The notes below the pieces were generated by a model. That model ran no database searches. It was given only the letters and a program-made list of their open reading frames with translations, and was not told the origin of the DNA. Below, in pieces: positions 10,901 through 19,810 of a stretch of 64,000 bases of DNA. The translations under genes were made by a program, and so were the position numbers. The stretch's first letter is position 1. Each line of letters begins with the position of its first letter. Location: contig CAVVZJ010000014.1 of assembly GCA_963752755.1 (NCBI GenBank), positions 248,001 to 312,000 of the forward strand, read 5' to 3'. This DNA comes from CAVVZJ01 sp963752755. GTDB taxonomy: Bacteria > Planctomycetota > Planctomycetia > Isosphaerales > Isosphaeraceae.

Positions 10901-11432
10901 CCGGGATGTGCTCAGCTACCTGATGTATCCCCGCGTCTTCCCCGACCTGGCCTCACACACTCGTTCGTATGGAGATACCTCCGTCCTGCCCACGCCGATG
11001 TTCTTCTTTGGCCCCGAGCCAGGGGCTGAGAATCCGGTCGAGATCGAGCCGGGCAAGACCCTGATCGTCAAGCTGCTGGCGATCGGCGAGCCCCATGCCG
11101 ACGGGAAGCGGACCGTCTTCTTCGAGCTGAACGGCCAGCCTCGCGAGATCGTCGTGCCCGACCGCTCGCTCGCCTCGTCGATCCGCGAGGCGCCCAGGGC
11201 CGACCCGTCCGACCCGAACCAGATCGCCGCCCCTTTGCCCGGCCTGGTCGTCGGGATCGCCGTGAATGCGGGCGACCCGGTCCGCAAGGGGCAGAAGCTG
11301 CTCTCGATCGAGGCCATGAAGATGGAGACCACCCTCTACGCCGAGCGGCCCGGCCGCGTCGCCGAGATCCTGGCCGCGGTCGGTCGCCAGGTGCAGACCG
11401 GGGAATTACTGCTGCGATTGACGCCAGAATAA
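7983..11432 (+). CDS. pyc: Pyruvate carboxylase
   Basis: Intact 1149-residue enzyme that carboxylates pyruvate to oxaloacetate with ATP, bicarbonate and biotin. The biotin carboxylase part (about 1-450) has LLVANRGEIAIRVFRS, the ATP-grasp loop GGGGRGMRVV and EVNPRIQVEHTVTE. The carboxyltransferase part (about 535-800) begins LLLTDTTFRDAHQSLLATRL and contains IKDMAGLCKPYAAETLV. The C-terminal carrier domain has EAMKMET, with the biotinyl lysine at about residue 1113. ATG 7983 was chosen because SEFRKLLVAN follows directly. A biotin protein ligase lies 51 bp downstream and would attach the cofactor. The length is normal for a single-chain alpha4 enzyme, and there are no frame errors in 3.45 kb. 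Confidence 0.97.
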   Translation: MSEFRKLLVANRGEIAIRVFRSTHELGMRTVAIYSHEDRFVMHRLKADEAYEVGRPGEPIRSYLNIDAIIDLAKAKEVDAIHPGYGFLSENAAFARACEAAGITFVGPRPELLELLGDKVAARKVAQQAGVPILGGSPEPVEPGEKAREIAESLGYPVIVKAAMGGGGRGMRVVESADQLDTALDQARREAQTAFGDPSVFLEKFIRRAKHIEVQLLGDRHGHLVHLFERDCSIQRRHQKVIEIAPAFNLDPSLRDQICDAALAIGRQVRYDNAGTVEFLVDLEAGRFYFIEVNPRIQVEHTVTEIVTGVDLVKAQILVAQGAAIDDPEIGIPNQAAVRTTGHAFQCRITTEDPENKFTPDYGRITHYRSAGGMGLRLDGGIALTGALITPFYDSLLVKVSASGRRFIDAVNRMERAFQEFRVRGVKTNIPFLLNVINHPAFREGSCTTRFIDETPDLFKFPLRQDRASRLLTFAAEVTVNGFPNVTRPHGYEPQGEPPPPAFDPAQAPPKGSRQVFQERGPERFSEWIRQQERLLLTDTTFRDAHQSLLATRLRTRDMLRVADAYARLCPDLFSIEMWGGATFDTSMRFLKEDPWERLALLREKIPNILFQMLLRGSNAVGYTSYPDNVVKAFIKESAAAGIDLFRVFDSLNWVPNMAVALEAVRESGALCEAAICYTGDILDPSRPKYDLKYYVAMAKDLEKRGANLIAIKDMAGLCKPYAAETLVKALRQEVGLPIHFHTHDIGGAQATSVLKGAEVGLDIGDGAIASMSGLTSQPSLNAIVESLRFTPRETGLDPQALIALSRYWEAVRAMYAPFASGLNAPSAEVYAYEMPGGQYTNLFQQARALGLESRWVEVCEAYAQVNILFGDIVKVTPSSKVVGDMALFLVANNLTPEDTLDPERELAFPESVVEFFEGRLGQPPGGFPKALQERVLKGRPALTERPGAKMPPADLEATREKVSALMGERASDRDVLSYLMYPRVFPDLASHTRSYGDTSVLPTPMFFFGPEPGAENPVEIEPGKTLIVKLLAIGEPHADGKRTVFFELNGQPREIVVPDRSLASSIREAPRADPSDPNQIAAPLPGLVVGIAVNAGDPVRKGQKLLSIEAMKMETTLYAERPGRVAEILAAVGRQVQTGELLLRLTPE

Positions 11433-11483
11433 GGTCGCCGGACCTTCCGGACGACGCACTCCTACGGCCTCCTCTCTCACGCC

Positions 11484-12284
11484 ATGCCGGCCCACGCCGC
11501 CGTCCCCGGTTTGCCGTTCGTCCGCACCGCGATCGAGCGGGATGAGCTGGATTCGACCAGTAACCTGGCCCGGCGGCTCGTCGAGGAGGGGGAGGTCGCA
11601 CTGCCCTTGCTCGTCCGAGCTGCGACCCAGACGGCGGGCCGGGGTCGGGGGGATCGGAGCTGGTGGTCGGACGCGGGGAGCCTCACGCTGACGATCGCAC
11701 TCGATCCGTCCGCCCACGGCCTGAGGCGCGACCACGAGCCGCTCGTCGCGCTGGCGACGGCCCTCGCGATCCTCGACGCACTGGCCCCGTACCTGCCTCC
11801 CGGCGCCGGTGGCATCCGCTGGCCGAACGACATCGAGGTCGCCGACCTCAAGCTCGGAGGCATCCTGCCCGAGCGGGTCGAGACCTCGCGGGGCGTGCGA
11901 CTCCTCATCGGAATCGGCCTGAACCTCACCACGAAACTGCACGAGGCGCCCGCCGCGATCCGGGCGATGGCGACGACGTTGCAGCAGGAACGGGCCGCCG
12001 GCTCAGCCGCGATCCATCCGGAGTCGATCCTGCGTGCCATCCTCGGTCACCTGGCCGCGAGCCTCGCGGACCTGGCTCGTGAGGAACCGAGCCTGGCGGA
12101 GCGGTGGTCGTCGCGCGACACCCTGTTCGGGCGGGAAGTCCGCCTCCAGTTCGGTGGCGAGGTCTGCCAGGGCCAGGGAGCCGGGATCACGAGCGAGGGG
12201 GCCTTGCGGATCGTCACCGACGACGGTGCGATCCGGATCTTCCATGGCGGGACAGTCCTACGTTCGGCAACCGCTGAGCGTTGA
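11484..12284 (+). CDS. birA: Biotin--[carboxylase] ligase, no DNA-binding domain
   Basis: 266 residues. The catalytic domain has the adenylate-binding signature GRGRGDRSWW (about 54-63) and RWPNDIEVADLKLGGIL (about 112-128), matching the K-W-P-N-D and K-L-G-G-I-L blocks of BirA. The C-terminal SH3-like subdomain follows (LFGREVRLQFGG, GITSEGALRIVTDDG). There is no N-terminal helix-turn-helix, so it should be a class I ligase without the repressor function of E. coli BirA. It follows pyc on the same strand with 51 bp between them, which fits biotinylation of that enzyme. The start could also be a little downstream, but the N-terminus LDSTSNLARRLVEEG is typical. Confidence 0.93.
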   Translation: MPAHAAVPGLPFVRTAIERDELDSTSNLARRLVEEGEVALPLLVRAATQTAGRGRGDRSWWSDAGSLTLTIALDPSAHGLRRDHEPLVALATALAILDALAPYLPPGAGGIRWPNDIEVADLKLGGILPERVETSRGVRLLIGIGLNLTTKLHEAPAAIRAMATTLQQERAAGSAAIHPESILRAILGHLAASLADLAREEPSLAERWSSRDTLFGREVRLQFGGEVCQGQGAGITSEGALRIVTDDGAIRIFHGGTVLRSATAER

Positions 12285-12331
12285 GAGGCGTGCCGAAATC
12301 GGGCCGGGGAGGCTCCGGTTCCGACGAGCGC

Positions 12332-12640
12332 AACCGCTTTCTTTGACTACCAACAGAGGCTCGCAACGAAGCGGGAACGCCCGGGAGACGTGCCGGCGAC
12401 GCGCCCGGGACGGTGTTGGGACGGCGTCAGGATGCCAGGGGGACGCTCCGAACTGCGTCAGAGCCTCAATCGCAAATCTATGACTTATTGAAAGTTAACG
12501 CGCCAATCTTACCCATCTTGAAGTTCGTTCGGCGCCGGGGACGCCCCGGGGCGTCGGGTCGCCGCGGTCTCCTGGCAGACAACGGGGCGGGTCGGGACAT
12601 CGACCGGATTGCCAAGGAGCTAGCGTTAATTATAGCACAC
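12332..12640 (+). repeat. Dispersed intergenic element, copy 1 (between convergent birA and secDF)
   Basis: This fills most of the 520-bp gap between birA and secDF. Five blocks recur in the same order in copy 2 (35212-35509): A AACCGCTTTCTTTGAC at 12332-12347; B CGACGCGCCCGGGACG at 12397-12412; C CAAATC at 12473-12478; D a 26-base identity at 12519-12544; E TATAGCACAC at 12631-12640. Block starts are 65, 76 and 46 bases apart in both copies; only D-to-E differs (112 here, 101 there). A palindrome GACGCCCCGGGGCGTC lies at 12540-12555. The element is noncoding as far as I can judge: the open frame through it is interrupted in copy 2. Confidence 0.8.
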
Positions 12641-12804
12641 AATTTGGGTGAAGGGAGATGGTGTTTCACCGGCAAGCGGAGGCGAGACGGGGAGACGCGC
12701 CGTTCCGGAATGCCACGCAAGTGGAAACGGGAGGGGGACCGATCGGATCGGCCCACCTCCCGCGTGAGAAGACGTTTCTGGCGAAGCTGGCCTGGTTCCA
12801 AACC

Positions 12805-15800
12805 TCAACGGGTCGCGACGGCGGCTCCCTTGCCGGCCGCGGGCTTCGTCTCGGGTTTGCCGGACCAATCGATGAGGATTGGGGCGGCGATGTAGATGGT
12901 GCTGTAGGTGCCGGAGAGGAACCCGATCACCAGGCAGAAGGAGAAGCCCTGGAGCCCCTCGCCGCCGAAGAGGTAGAGGATCACCACGACGAGCCAGGCG
13001 GTGACCGAGGTCAGGATCGTCCGGCTCAGGGTCTGGTTGATCGCCGCGTTGACCAGGCCCTCATTGAGGTGCGGCGACTTGCCCTTCAGCTCGCGGATGC
13101 GGTCGAAGATCACGATCGTGTCGTTGACCGAGAAGCCGATCAGGGTGAGGAAGGCGGCAACCATCGGCAGGTCGATCTTGTAGGGGGAGATCGCCACGGC
13201 GCCGAGCGTGATGAGGACGTCGTGGACCAGGGCGATCACCGCCGCCAGGCCGTAGGTGGCCGACTTGAACCGGAGCCAGAGGTAGGCGATCATCACCGCC
13301 CAGCTCGCGACGATCGCCATGATGGCGAGCAACTGGGTGTCGTGGGCCACGGCGGCGCCGAAGTTCTCCAGGCGCTCGAACAGGAGGTTGGGGTCGTTCG
13401 GCAAGGTCTGGGCCAGGCGATCGAGGGCGGGCTGGATCGTCTCGCGATCGAGGCTGGTCCGGAGGATCAACTGGGGCGGGGGCGGGGTCGTGGCCGAGGG
13501 GGGGTGGGGGGCTGCTCCAGCTCGAACTTGCTGTCGGGGTTGTTGACCCCTTGCTCGCGGAGGATCGTGGTCAGGGTCACGGCCACCGGCTCGGCCTCGA
13601 CACTCCGGTTGAACGTGAGCGTGTCCCTCAAGCCGCCGGCGAAGCGGTCGGTGACGGCGGGCGCGGCCCCTTCGGCGGGCTTGGCGGCCTCGGGGATCGG
13701 TGTCAGCTCGCCGAGCTGGAGCTGGAGTCGAGCGAGCGTCGGACCGAATTGCTTGAGGATCGATTGCTGGACCTTCTCGGCGTCGGCCAGGGTGGTGCGG
13801 ATGTTGTAACGGGTGGCGCGGGCCTCGCCCTCGACGTTGAGGCTCTCGATCGAGACGTCGGTGAGTCCCGCCGCGCTTGCCTGCTGGCGGACGAACGCCG
13901 CACGCTGAGGCTCACTCAGTGAGGCGACCTTCTCGTCATTCGGATCGAGCTGGATCGTCACCAGCGTGCCGCCGGTGAAGTCGATGTTGAAGTTGTTGCC
14001 CTTCTGGGCGCCGAAGACCGCCAGACCAATCGCGATGACGACCAGCGAAACGATCTGGAAGAGCCGTCGGGGACCGGTGAAGTTGATGTCGGTCTTGCCC
14101 AGGATCTTCAGGAAGCTGAGGCGCTTGAGCCAGCCCTTGGCGTACCAGTAGTCGAAGATGACGCGGGAGACATAGACGGCCGTGAACAGGTTCCAGATCA
14201 GGCCGATGATGAGGGTCAGGGCGAAGCCCTTGACCTCCTCGGTGCCGATCGCCCAGAGCACGGCGCCGGAGAGCATGGTGGTGACGTTCGAGTCGAGGAT
14301 CGTGGACCAGGCCCGCGAGAAGCCGTTGCGGATCTGGGTTCCGAGGTTCGCCCCGCGCTCGGCTTCCTCGCGCATGCGCTCGAAGATCAGCACGTTGGCA
14401 TCGACGGCCATGCCGATCGTCAGGGCCAGGCCGGCCAGGCCGGGCAGGGTGAACGAGCTGCCAGTGAAGGCCATCGAGCCGACCAGCAAGATCATGTTCA
14501 GGACCAGGGCGACGACCGCCACCACGCCGGCGAAGCGGTAATAGACGATCATGAAGACCGGCACGACGAGCATCGAGATGCCGATGGCGCGCACGCCCTT
14601 CTCGATCGTGTCCTGGCCGAGGGTCGGGCCGATCTTTTCCTGCTGGAGCGGGATCGGGTCGATGCTGGCGGGCAGGCTGCCGGCGCGGAGGATGTTGATG
14701 AGTTCCTCGACCTGGTTGGCCTGCATGTTCTCGATGATGCCCTGGTCGCGGATCTCCTGGCGGATGACCGGGGCGGACATCACGACGTCGTCGAGGACGA
14801 TGGCGAGGTGGTACTGGAAGTTGCCGTCCTCGCGGGGGACGTGCTCGCGGGTCAGGCCGCCGAAGCGGCGGGCGCCGGTGGGGTTGAAGACGAAGCCGAC
14901 GGCCGGCTGGACCCGCTCGTCGGTGGTCGGATAGACGCTGCGAAAGGTACTCGCCGGTGACGTCGTAGCGGTCATCCTTGTAGAGGACGTAATACTCGCT
15001 GACGCCATTGCCCCGGCTCATCTCGCGGATGGCGAGGTAAGGGTCCTGGGTGGAGAGTCGGCCGGGGTTCATGACGATCTGGTACGACGCCACGGACTTG
15101 ATCACCGAACCGATCGAGCTGAGCAGGCGAGGGCGGGCCTGCCCCTGTTCGATCACCTCGGCGCGGGTCGGGTCGAGCCGCAAGGAGGTGGCGTCGTTGC
15201 CGATGATCGGCACGGAGATCGACTCCACGCCGTCGGCCGTGCTGGAGGGCGTCAGCAAGGCGCGGGCGCCGATGTAGTGGTCGCGGGGCCAGCTCTGGAC
15301 GGGGTCCTTGAGCTGGTTGTCGGCAATCTGAACGTCCCAGGCGGTCTTGGTGTCGGTGGGCTTGCTGCGGCTGACGATCTCGGCGAGCTTGGCCCAGCGG
15401 TAGCCGCGAGGCGGCTTGTTGAAGCCGTTCTCGGACATCGCGCGGTTGATGGCGGTCTGGTCGGTCGGGTCGCGGCGGTCGGCGAGGATGCGGAACTCCA
15501 TCGAGCCGACGGCGGTCATCTGCCGCTTGACCTTCTCGACCTGCTCGGGGGAGGCCTCCGGCAGGATGATCTCGACGCGGTTGCTGCCGACCTTGCGGAT
15601 CGGGATGTCGAGCACGCCTTCCGGGTTGACCCGCCGCTTCAGGGCGGCGATCAGGTCGTCCATCCGGAAGTCTTCGCGGTTGGTGTCCTTGGCCTGATAG
15701 ACCAGGATCGTGCCACCCGAGAGGTCAATGCCCAGTTTGAGCTTCTCCCCGGGCGGCCACATCGAGTACAGGCCCAGGAAGGTCAGGATGCCGATCAGCG

Positions 15801-15825
15801 CGAACTTCTGCCCGAAGTTTTTCAT
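12805..15825 (-). CDS. secDF: Fused protein translocase subunit SecDF (two frameshifts)
   Basis: About 1006 residues once two shifts are repaired, near 14940 (after VTGEY, before RSVYPTTDERV) and near 13500 in G/C homopolymers. The N-terminal SecD half has a first membrane helix, LGIDLSGGTILVYQ, the P1 region and six C-terminal helices (LAGLALTIGMAVDANVLIFERMREE). The SecF half has its own first helix, FNIDFTGGTLVTIQL, and LIGFSVNDTIVIFDRIRE. It uses the proton-motive force to pull secreted proteins out of SecYEG. The fusion is common in Planctomycetes. It lies downstream of yajC and tgt on the same strand, the classical tgt-yajC-secD-secF order. An essential gene needing two frame repairs argues for sequence error, not inactivation. 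Confidence 0.93.
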
Positions 15826-16071
15826 GGAAGGCGATTTCCTAGAGGCCCGACCGTGCCTCGACGCCGCAGCGCATCGCGGAGGCCGGACCGCTCACTGACG
15901 AGCTACCCGACCCCGTCGCCAGCGGCGCGGACCCGAGTTTGAATAACTGTCCCTGTCCGGTTGCCTGGCTCAACAGGCCGGGCGCCCCGGCCTCTCTCCA
16001 GAACGGGTCCATCCCCAACCCCCGAAGCTTCGATCACCAGCCGCTCAGGCCCGGATCGTCCGGGGCGCTGT

Positions 16072-16447
16072 TCACTTTCCGGCGCCCGCCGCGACCGTGG
16101 CCTTCTCGGGTTCCTTCAAGACGTCCGTGACGGCGGCCTTGCTGAACTCGATCCGGACCCCCTTGTCATCATCCACCCGCAGGACGACCCGACCGCGCTC
16201 GATGTCCACCGAGACGACCGTGCCGAAGATCCCGCTGGAGGTCATCACCCGGTCGTTCTTCTTCAAGGCCTCCACCATCTCACGACGCTTGCGTCTCCTG
16301 CTTCTGCTGCGGTCGCAAGATCATGAAATAGAAGAGGAAGACGATCGGGATGAACGGCAGCAAGGCGCCGAGCAGATTCCGCCCTGAATCGGGGGCGGGC
16401 GCCTTGGCGGCGAGCAAGGGGAGAAGCGGGGCGAGCGGCCCGGGCAT
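16072..16447 (-). CDS. yajC: Preprotein translocase subunit YajC (frameshifted)
   Basis: A small single-pass membrane protein that joins SecDF in the holotranslocon. ATG at 16447 gives MPGPLAPLLPLLAAK, then the membrane helix LLGALLPFIPIVFLFYFMIL and RPQQKQE. The frame breaks near 16280; a one-base change (KQE..RREMVEALKKNDRV) joins it to the second segment, MTSSGIFGTVVSVDIERGRVVLRVD, ending TGA at 16072. About 124 residues after repair. It lies between tgt and secDF, as in many bacteria. Confidence 0.88.
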
Positions 16448-16556
16448 GGCGGTTGGTCCGTCGATCGTGGGGGCAAGGCAGGCGGAACGGAACGGGCATC
16501 GCGGTTCGTCGGCCGAGGGAGCCCCCGCGGCCGCGTCGCTGCCCACACTCTAATCG

Positions 16557-17743
16557 TTAAGGCCCCAGGTCTTCAAGCGCCTGGGCCCTAAACTGGACAT
16601 ACCGACCGCCGCGGATCGCCTCGCGAATCTGCGCCATCAGCCGGTGCAGGTACGCCAGGTTGTGCGCCGAGGCCAGGATCGGGCCGAGCATCTCGTCGGC
16701 GAGGAAGAGGTGACGCAGGTAGCCGCGGCTGAATCGCCGGCAGGCCGGGCAGTCGCAGCCCTCCTCGATCGGTCGCGGGTCGGTCTTGTGGGCGGCGTTA
16801 CGGAGCTTGACCGGACCGTGGGCCGTCAGGCAGGTGGCGTTGCGACCGTTGCGGGTCGGCAGGACGCAGTCGAACAGGTCGATCCCGGTGGCGACGGCCT
16901 CCAGGATGTCCTGCGGTCGGCCGACGCCCATGAGGTAGCGCGGTTTGTCGGTCGGCAGGCGATGGGTCGTGAACCGCAGGGCCGCCCGGACTTCCTCGCG
17001 GCTCTCGCCCACGCTGACCCCGCCGACGGCGTAGCCGGGGAAGTCCATCTCGACCAGGGCCTCGGCACACTCGGCCCGCAGGTCCTCGTGGCTGCCGCCC
17101 TGGACGATCCCGAAGAGGGCCTGATCGGGCCGCGAATGGGCCTCGCGGCAACGACGAGCCCAGCGGATCGTCCGGTCCGTGGCGTCGGCGACCTCGTCCT
17201 TCGAGGCGGGCAAGGCCGGGCAGTGGTCCAGGCACATCGCGACGTCGGCCCCGAGCGCCTGCTGGATCGCGACGGCCCGCTCGGGGGTCAACTCCAGCAA
17301 GCGGCCGTCGAGGTGCGAGCGGAAGGCGACCCCTTGCTCGGTCAGCTTGCCGCTTCTCGGCCAGGCTGAACGCCTGGAAGCCGCCCGAGTCGGTCAGGAT
17401 CGGCCCGTCCCAGCCCATGAACTGGTGCAGGCCGCCCAGCTCGGCCACGACCGGCTTCGCCCGGCCGCAAGGCCAGGTGATACGTGTTGGCCAGGACCAT
17501 CCGCGAGCCGACCGCCGCGAGCCGGTCGGGGGTCAGTCCCTTGACCGTCCCCTGGGTGCCGACCGGCATGAAGGCCGGCGTCTCGACCGGACCGTGAGGC
17601 GTGTGGAGCCGACCGACCCGGGCTTCGGAGCCCGGGTCGGTGGCCATGAACTCGTAACAGACGGGAGGTCGCAGGATCGCGGCTCGTCCCTCGCTCGACT
17701 CCATCACGGTCTCCGCGGCCCGTCGATCGCTGGGCTCACTCAC
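16557..17743 (-). CDS. tgt: tRNA-guanine transglycosylase (two frameshifts)
   Basis: Exchanges guanine-34 for preQ1 in GUN-anticodon tRNAs. Segments in three frames join near 17462 and 17350: RLHTPHGPVETPAFMPVGTQ, LANTYHLALRPG; then GGLHQFMGWDGPILTDSGGFQAFSL with the catalytic-site DSGGFQ; then LTPERAVAIQQALGADVAMCLD, FGIVQGGSHEDLR, DLFDCVLPTRNGRNA and the zinc site CDCPAC..H. About 395 residues, normal length. The GTG start at 17743 overlaps the upstream TPR/alpha-CTD gene by 8 bp; an internal ATG is possible, but CYEFMATDPGSEARVGRL belongs to the conserved N-terminus. Stop is TAA. Confidence 0.92.
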
Positions 17744-19076
17744 CTTTGAGCTTCAGTCCCATCTGTGTGAGCTTGTCGCGGACCTCGTTGAGCGAGGTGA
17801 CGCCGAAGTTCTTGCATTCGAGGAGCTCGTCGCCGGTGTGGGAGAGCAGCTCGCCGAGGGTCTGGATGTTGAGCTTGGTCATGCACTTGCGGGCGCGGAC
17901 CGAGAGGTTCAGGTCGCTGATCGGCTTGGCCAGCATGGCCCGTTCCTCGGGGGAGACCTCCTCCATCATCGGGGCCGTGGAAGGGGGCCGCGGCGCGGCC
18001 GGCGCCTTCGAGGGCCATGCCGAGGCGGAGCGCCCTTGGAGGTCATCATCTCCTTGATCTCGGAGAGGGACGTCTCGCCGAAGTTCTTGGAGGCCAGGAG
18101 GGCCTGCTCGGTGATCCGGGTGAGGTCGCCGAGGGTCCGGATGTTCAGCTTGCGGAGGCAGTTGCGACTGCGGACGGAGAGCTCGAAGTCGTTGACCGGG
18201 ATCTCCATGAGCTGGCGCATCCGGTCGTTCATCTTCTCGGTCGTCTCGTCATAGAACATGTCCTTGGAGGCGGCCACGTCCTTGAAGAACAACCGGGCGC
18301 GGGGGTGGTTGGGGTCGAAGCCGAGGACCTGGCGGTAGCACTCCTCGGCCTCGCGGAACCGCATCTCGTCCTCGTAGAGGATGCCGAGGTTGACCAGGGC
18401 GGCCAGGGGCACGGGGGGGCGGCGGATGCACTGGCTGTAGTAGTCGATGGCGGCGTCGTCGTTGCCGTAGAGGTCGTTGATGTAGGCCAGCTCGAAGAGG
18501 GCGCCGGTGTGGTCGCGCTCCTGCTCGAGGGCCTTCTCGAACTCGGCGGCGGCGGCGGCCAGCTCGCCGTCGGCGGCGAGCATGCTGCCGCGCTGGTAGT
18601 GGAACTCGGCGGTGCTGCCGGCGGTCGACTCCAGCTTCGTCGAGGGCCTTGCGGGCCTCGTCGAGCTTGCCGGCGCGTCGCAGGGCGCCGACGCGGTGCA
18701 GTTCGGCCCGCTTGGGGTCGAAGCCGCCGGCCTTGGCGGCGGCGGCGAAGGCCTCGGCGGCGGCGTCCCAGCGCTGGAGGTTCTCCAGGGCGAGACCGCG
18801 GAAGTAGTGGGCCAGGCCGTGGTCGCCGGCCTTGGCGAGGTGGTCGAGAGACGCCTTGTAGCGGCCGAGCAGGCAGTCGGCGACGCCCAGGCGGAGGTGG
18901 GTCGCCGGCTTCATCTGGTTCTTCTCGCGCTCGGCGATCGTGGCCGCCGCGTCGCGGAGGGTCCGGTAGCGCGACGGGTCGCGGCCCAGGACCTCGCGGA
19001 GGTCGGCGACGGCCGAGGCGTCGAACGGGTCGCGGTCCAGGATCGCGCGGACATCGGTGGTCATCTGCTCGGCCAT
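17736..19076 (-). CDS. TPR protein with two RNA polymerase alpha C-terminal-like domains
   Basis: About 445 residues after two frame repairs (near 18630 and 18030). The N-terminal two thirds are tetratricopeptide-like repeats (LGVADCLLGRYKASLDHLAKAG, LVNLGILYEDEMRFREAEECYRQVLGFDP). The C-terminal third carries two helix-hairpin-helix domains like RNA polymerase alpha-CTD: PVNDFELSVRSRNCLRKLNI..SKNFGETSLSEIKEMM and PISDLNLSVRARKCMTKLNI..CKNFGVTSLNEVRDKL. Real rpoA has one such domain and an assembly domain, which is absent here. TPRs suggest protein partners and the CTDs suggest DNA or polymerase contact; a transcription-linked adaptor is inference. It is first in the tgt-yajC-secDF run and overlaps tgt by 8 bp, so its translation is probably coupled. 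Confidence 0.85.
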
Positions 19077-19330
19077 GCGTCTTCCCTCAAGCGATGCAGC
19101 CTCAACCTCTCAACGGAGCCCACGGCGACGTGTGCCGTCACCCATCCCCAGCGTCGCGGCGGGCGGCGGAGGCAAGCTTTTCATGATAACCGAATCCCCC
19201 ATTCCTGCAAGCACCGCGATGCGGGCGTGGCGGAGAGCCGCGATTGTCGGAGGTGCCGGGAGCTTCCTAGAATGCCCCGAACGAGACGGATCCGACCCAT
19301 TCCACCGACCCGAAGGCCCCGCATTCAATC

Positions 19331-19738
19331 ATGTATCGCGTGACGCGAGAGATCGCCTTCTGCTACGGCCACCGACTGATCAACTATGAGGGGAAGTGTC
19401 GTCACCTGCACGGTCACAACGGTCGCGTCTTGATCACCCTCGCAGGTCCGGAACTGGATGAGCAGGGCATGCTCGTCGATTTCGGTGAGATCAAGCGCCG
19501 GGTACAAACCTGGATCGACGAGAACCTCGACCACAACATGATCCTCTGCCGGGACGACCCGATCCTGTCGCTCTTACGCGAGCGAGGCGAGCGGGTCTTC
19601 GTCATGGATGAGAATCCGACCGCGGAAAACATCGCCCGGCTGATCCACAACCACGCCATCGAGGCGGGGTTGCCTGTCGTTGAGGTCACGCTCTGGGAGA
19701 CGGAGAACTGCTTCGCCACCTACACCGATCGTGTTTGA
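19331..19738 (+). CDS. queD: 6-carboxytetrahydropterin synthase family protein
   Basis: 135 residues, intact. QueD/PTPS fold: the zinc ligands are the histidine in CYGHRL and the pair in CRHLHGHNG, with the catalytic cysteine in the same segment. LDHNMIL, NPTAENIARLIHN and VTLWETENCFATY complete the signature. It would convert dihydroneopterin triphosphate to 6-carboxytetrahydropterin, the second step towards preQ0 and queuosine. It is transcribed divergently from the tgt cluster 254 bp away, so two ends of the queuosine pathway are neighbours. The other queuosine genes are not in this window, and some planctomycete members may have other pterin substrates. Confidence 0.9.
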   Translation: MYRVTREIAFCYGHRLINYEGKCRHLHGHNGRVLITLAGPELDEQGMLVDFGEIKRRVQTWIDENLDHNMILCRDDPILSLLRERGERVFVMDENPTAENIARLIHNHAIEAGLPVVEVTLWETENCFATYTDRV

Positions 19739-19768
19739 CTCGGACCTGAGGCGACCGGCTGGGCCGTG

Positions 19769-19802
19769 GGCCGTCCTTCCTCCCGTCGGAGTAGGGACGG
19801 CC
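19769..19802. terminator. Hairpin between convergent queD and the DUF4190-like gene
   Basis: Inverted repeat GGCCGTCC (19769-19776) / GGACGGCC (19795-19802) in the 72-bp gap between two genes that end towards each other. It could stop transcription from both sides. There is no clear T-run. Confidence 0.4.
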
Positions 19803-19810
19803 TCGGGGCG

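Noticed and set aside
12332..12640. Reading the dispersed element as a degraded small gene (PLSLT..RRARD in both copies)
   Set aside because: The shared residues come from the identical DNA blocks. Copy 2 has a TGA inside the frame, and the substitutions between blocks show no codon-position pattern that I can see.
12658..13809. 383-codon plus-strand frame opposite secDF
   Set aside because: It is antisense to SecF and SecD helices whose conservation is clear.
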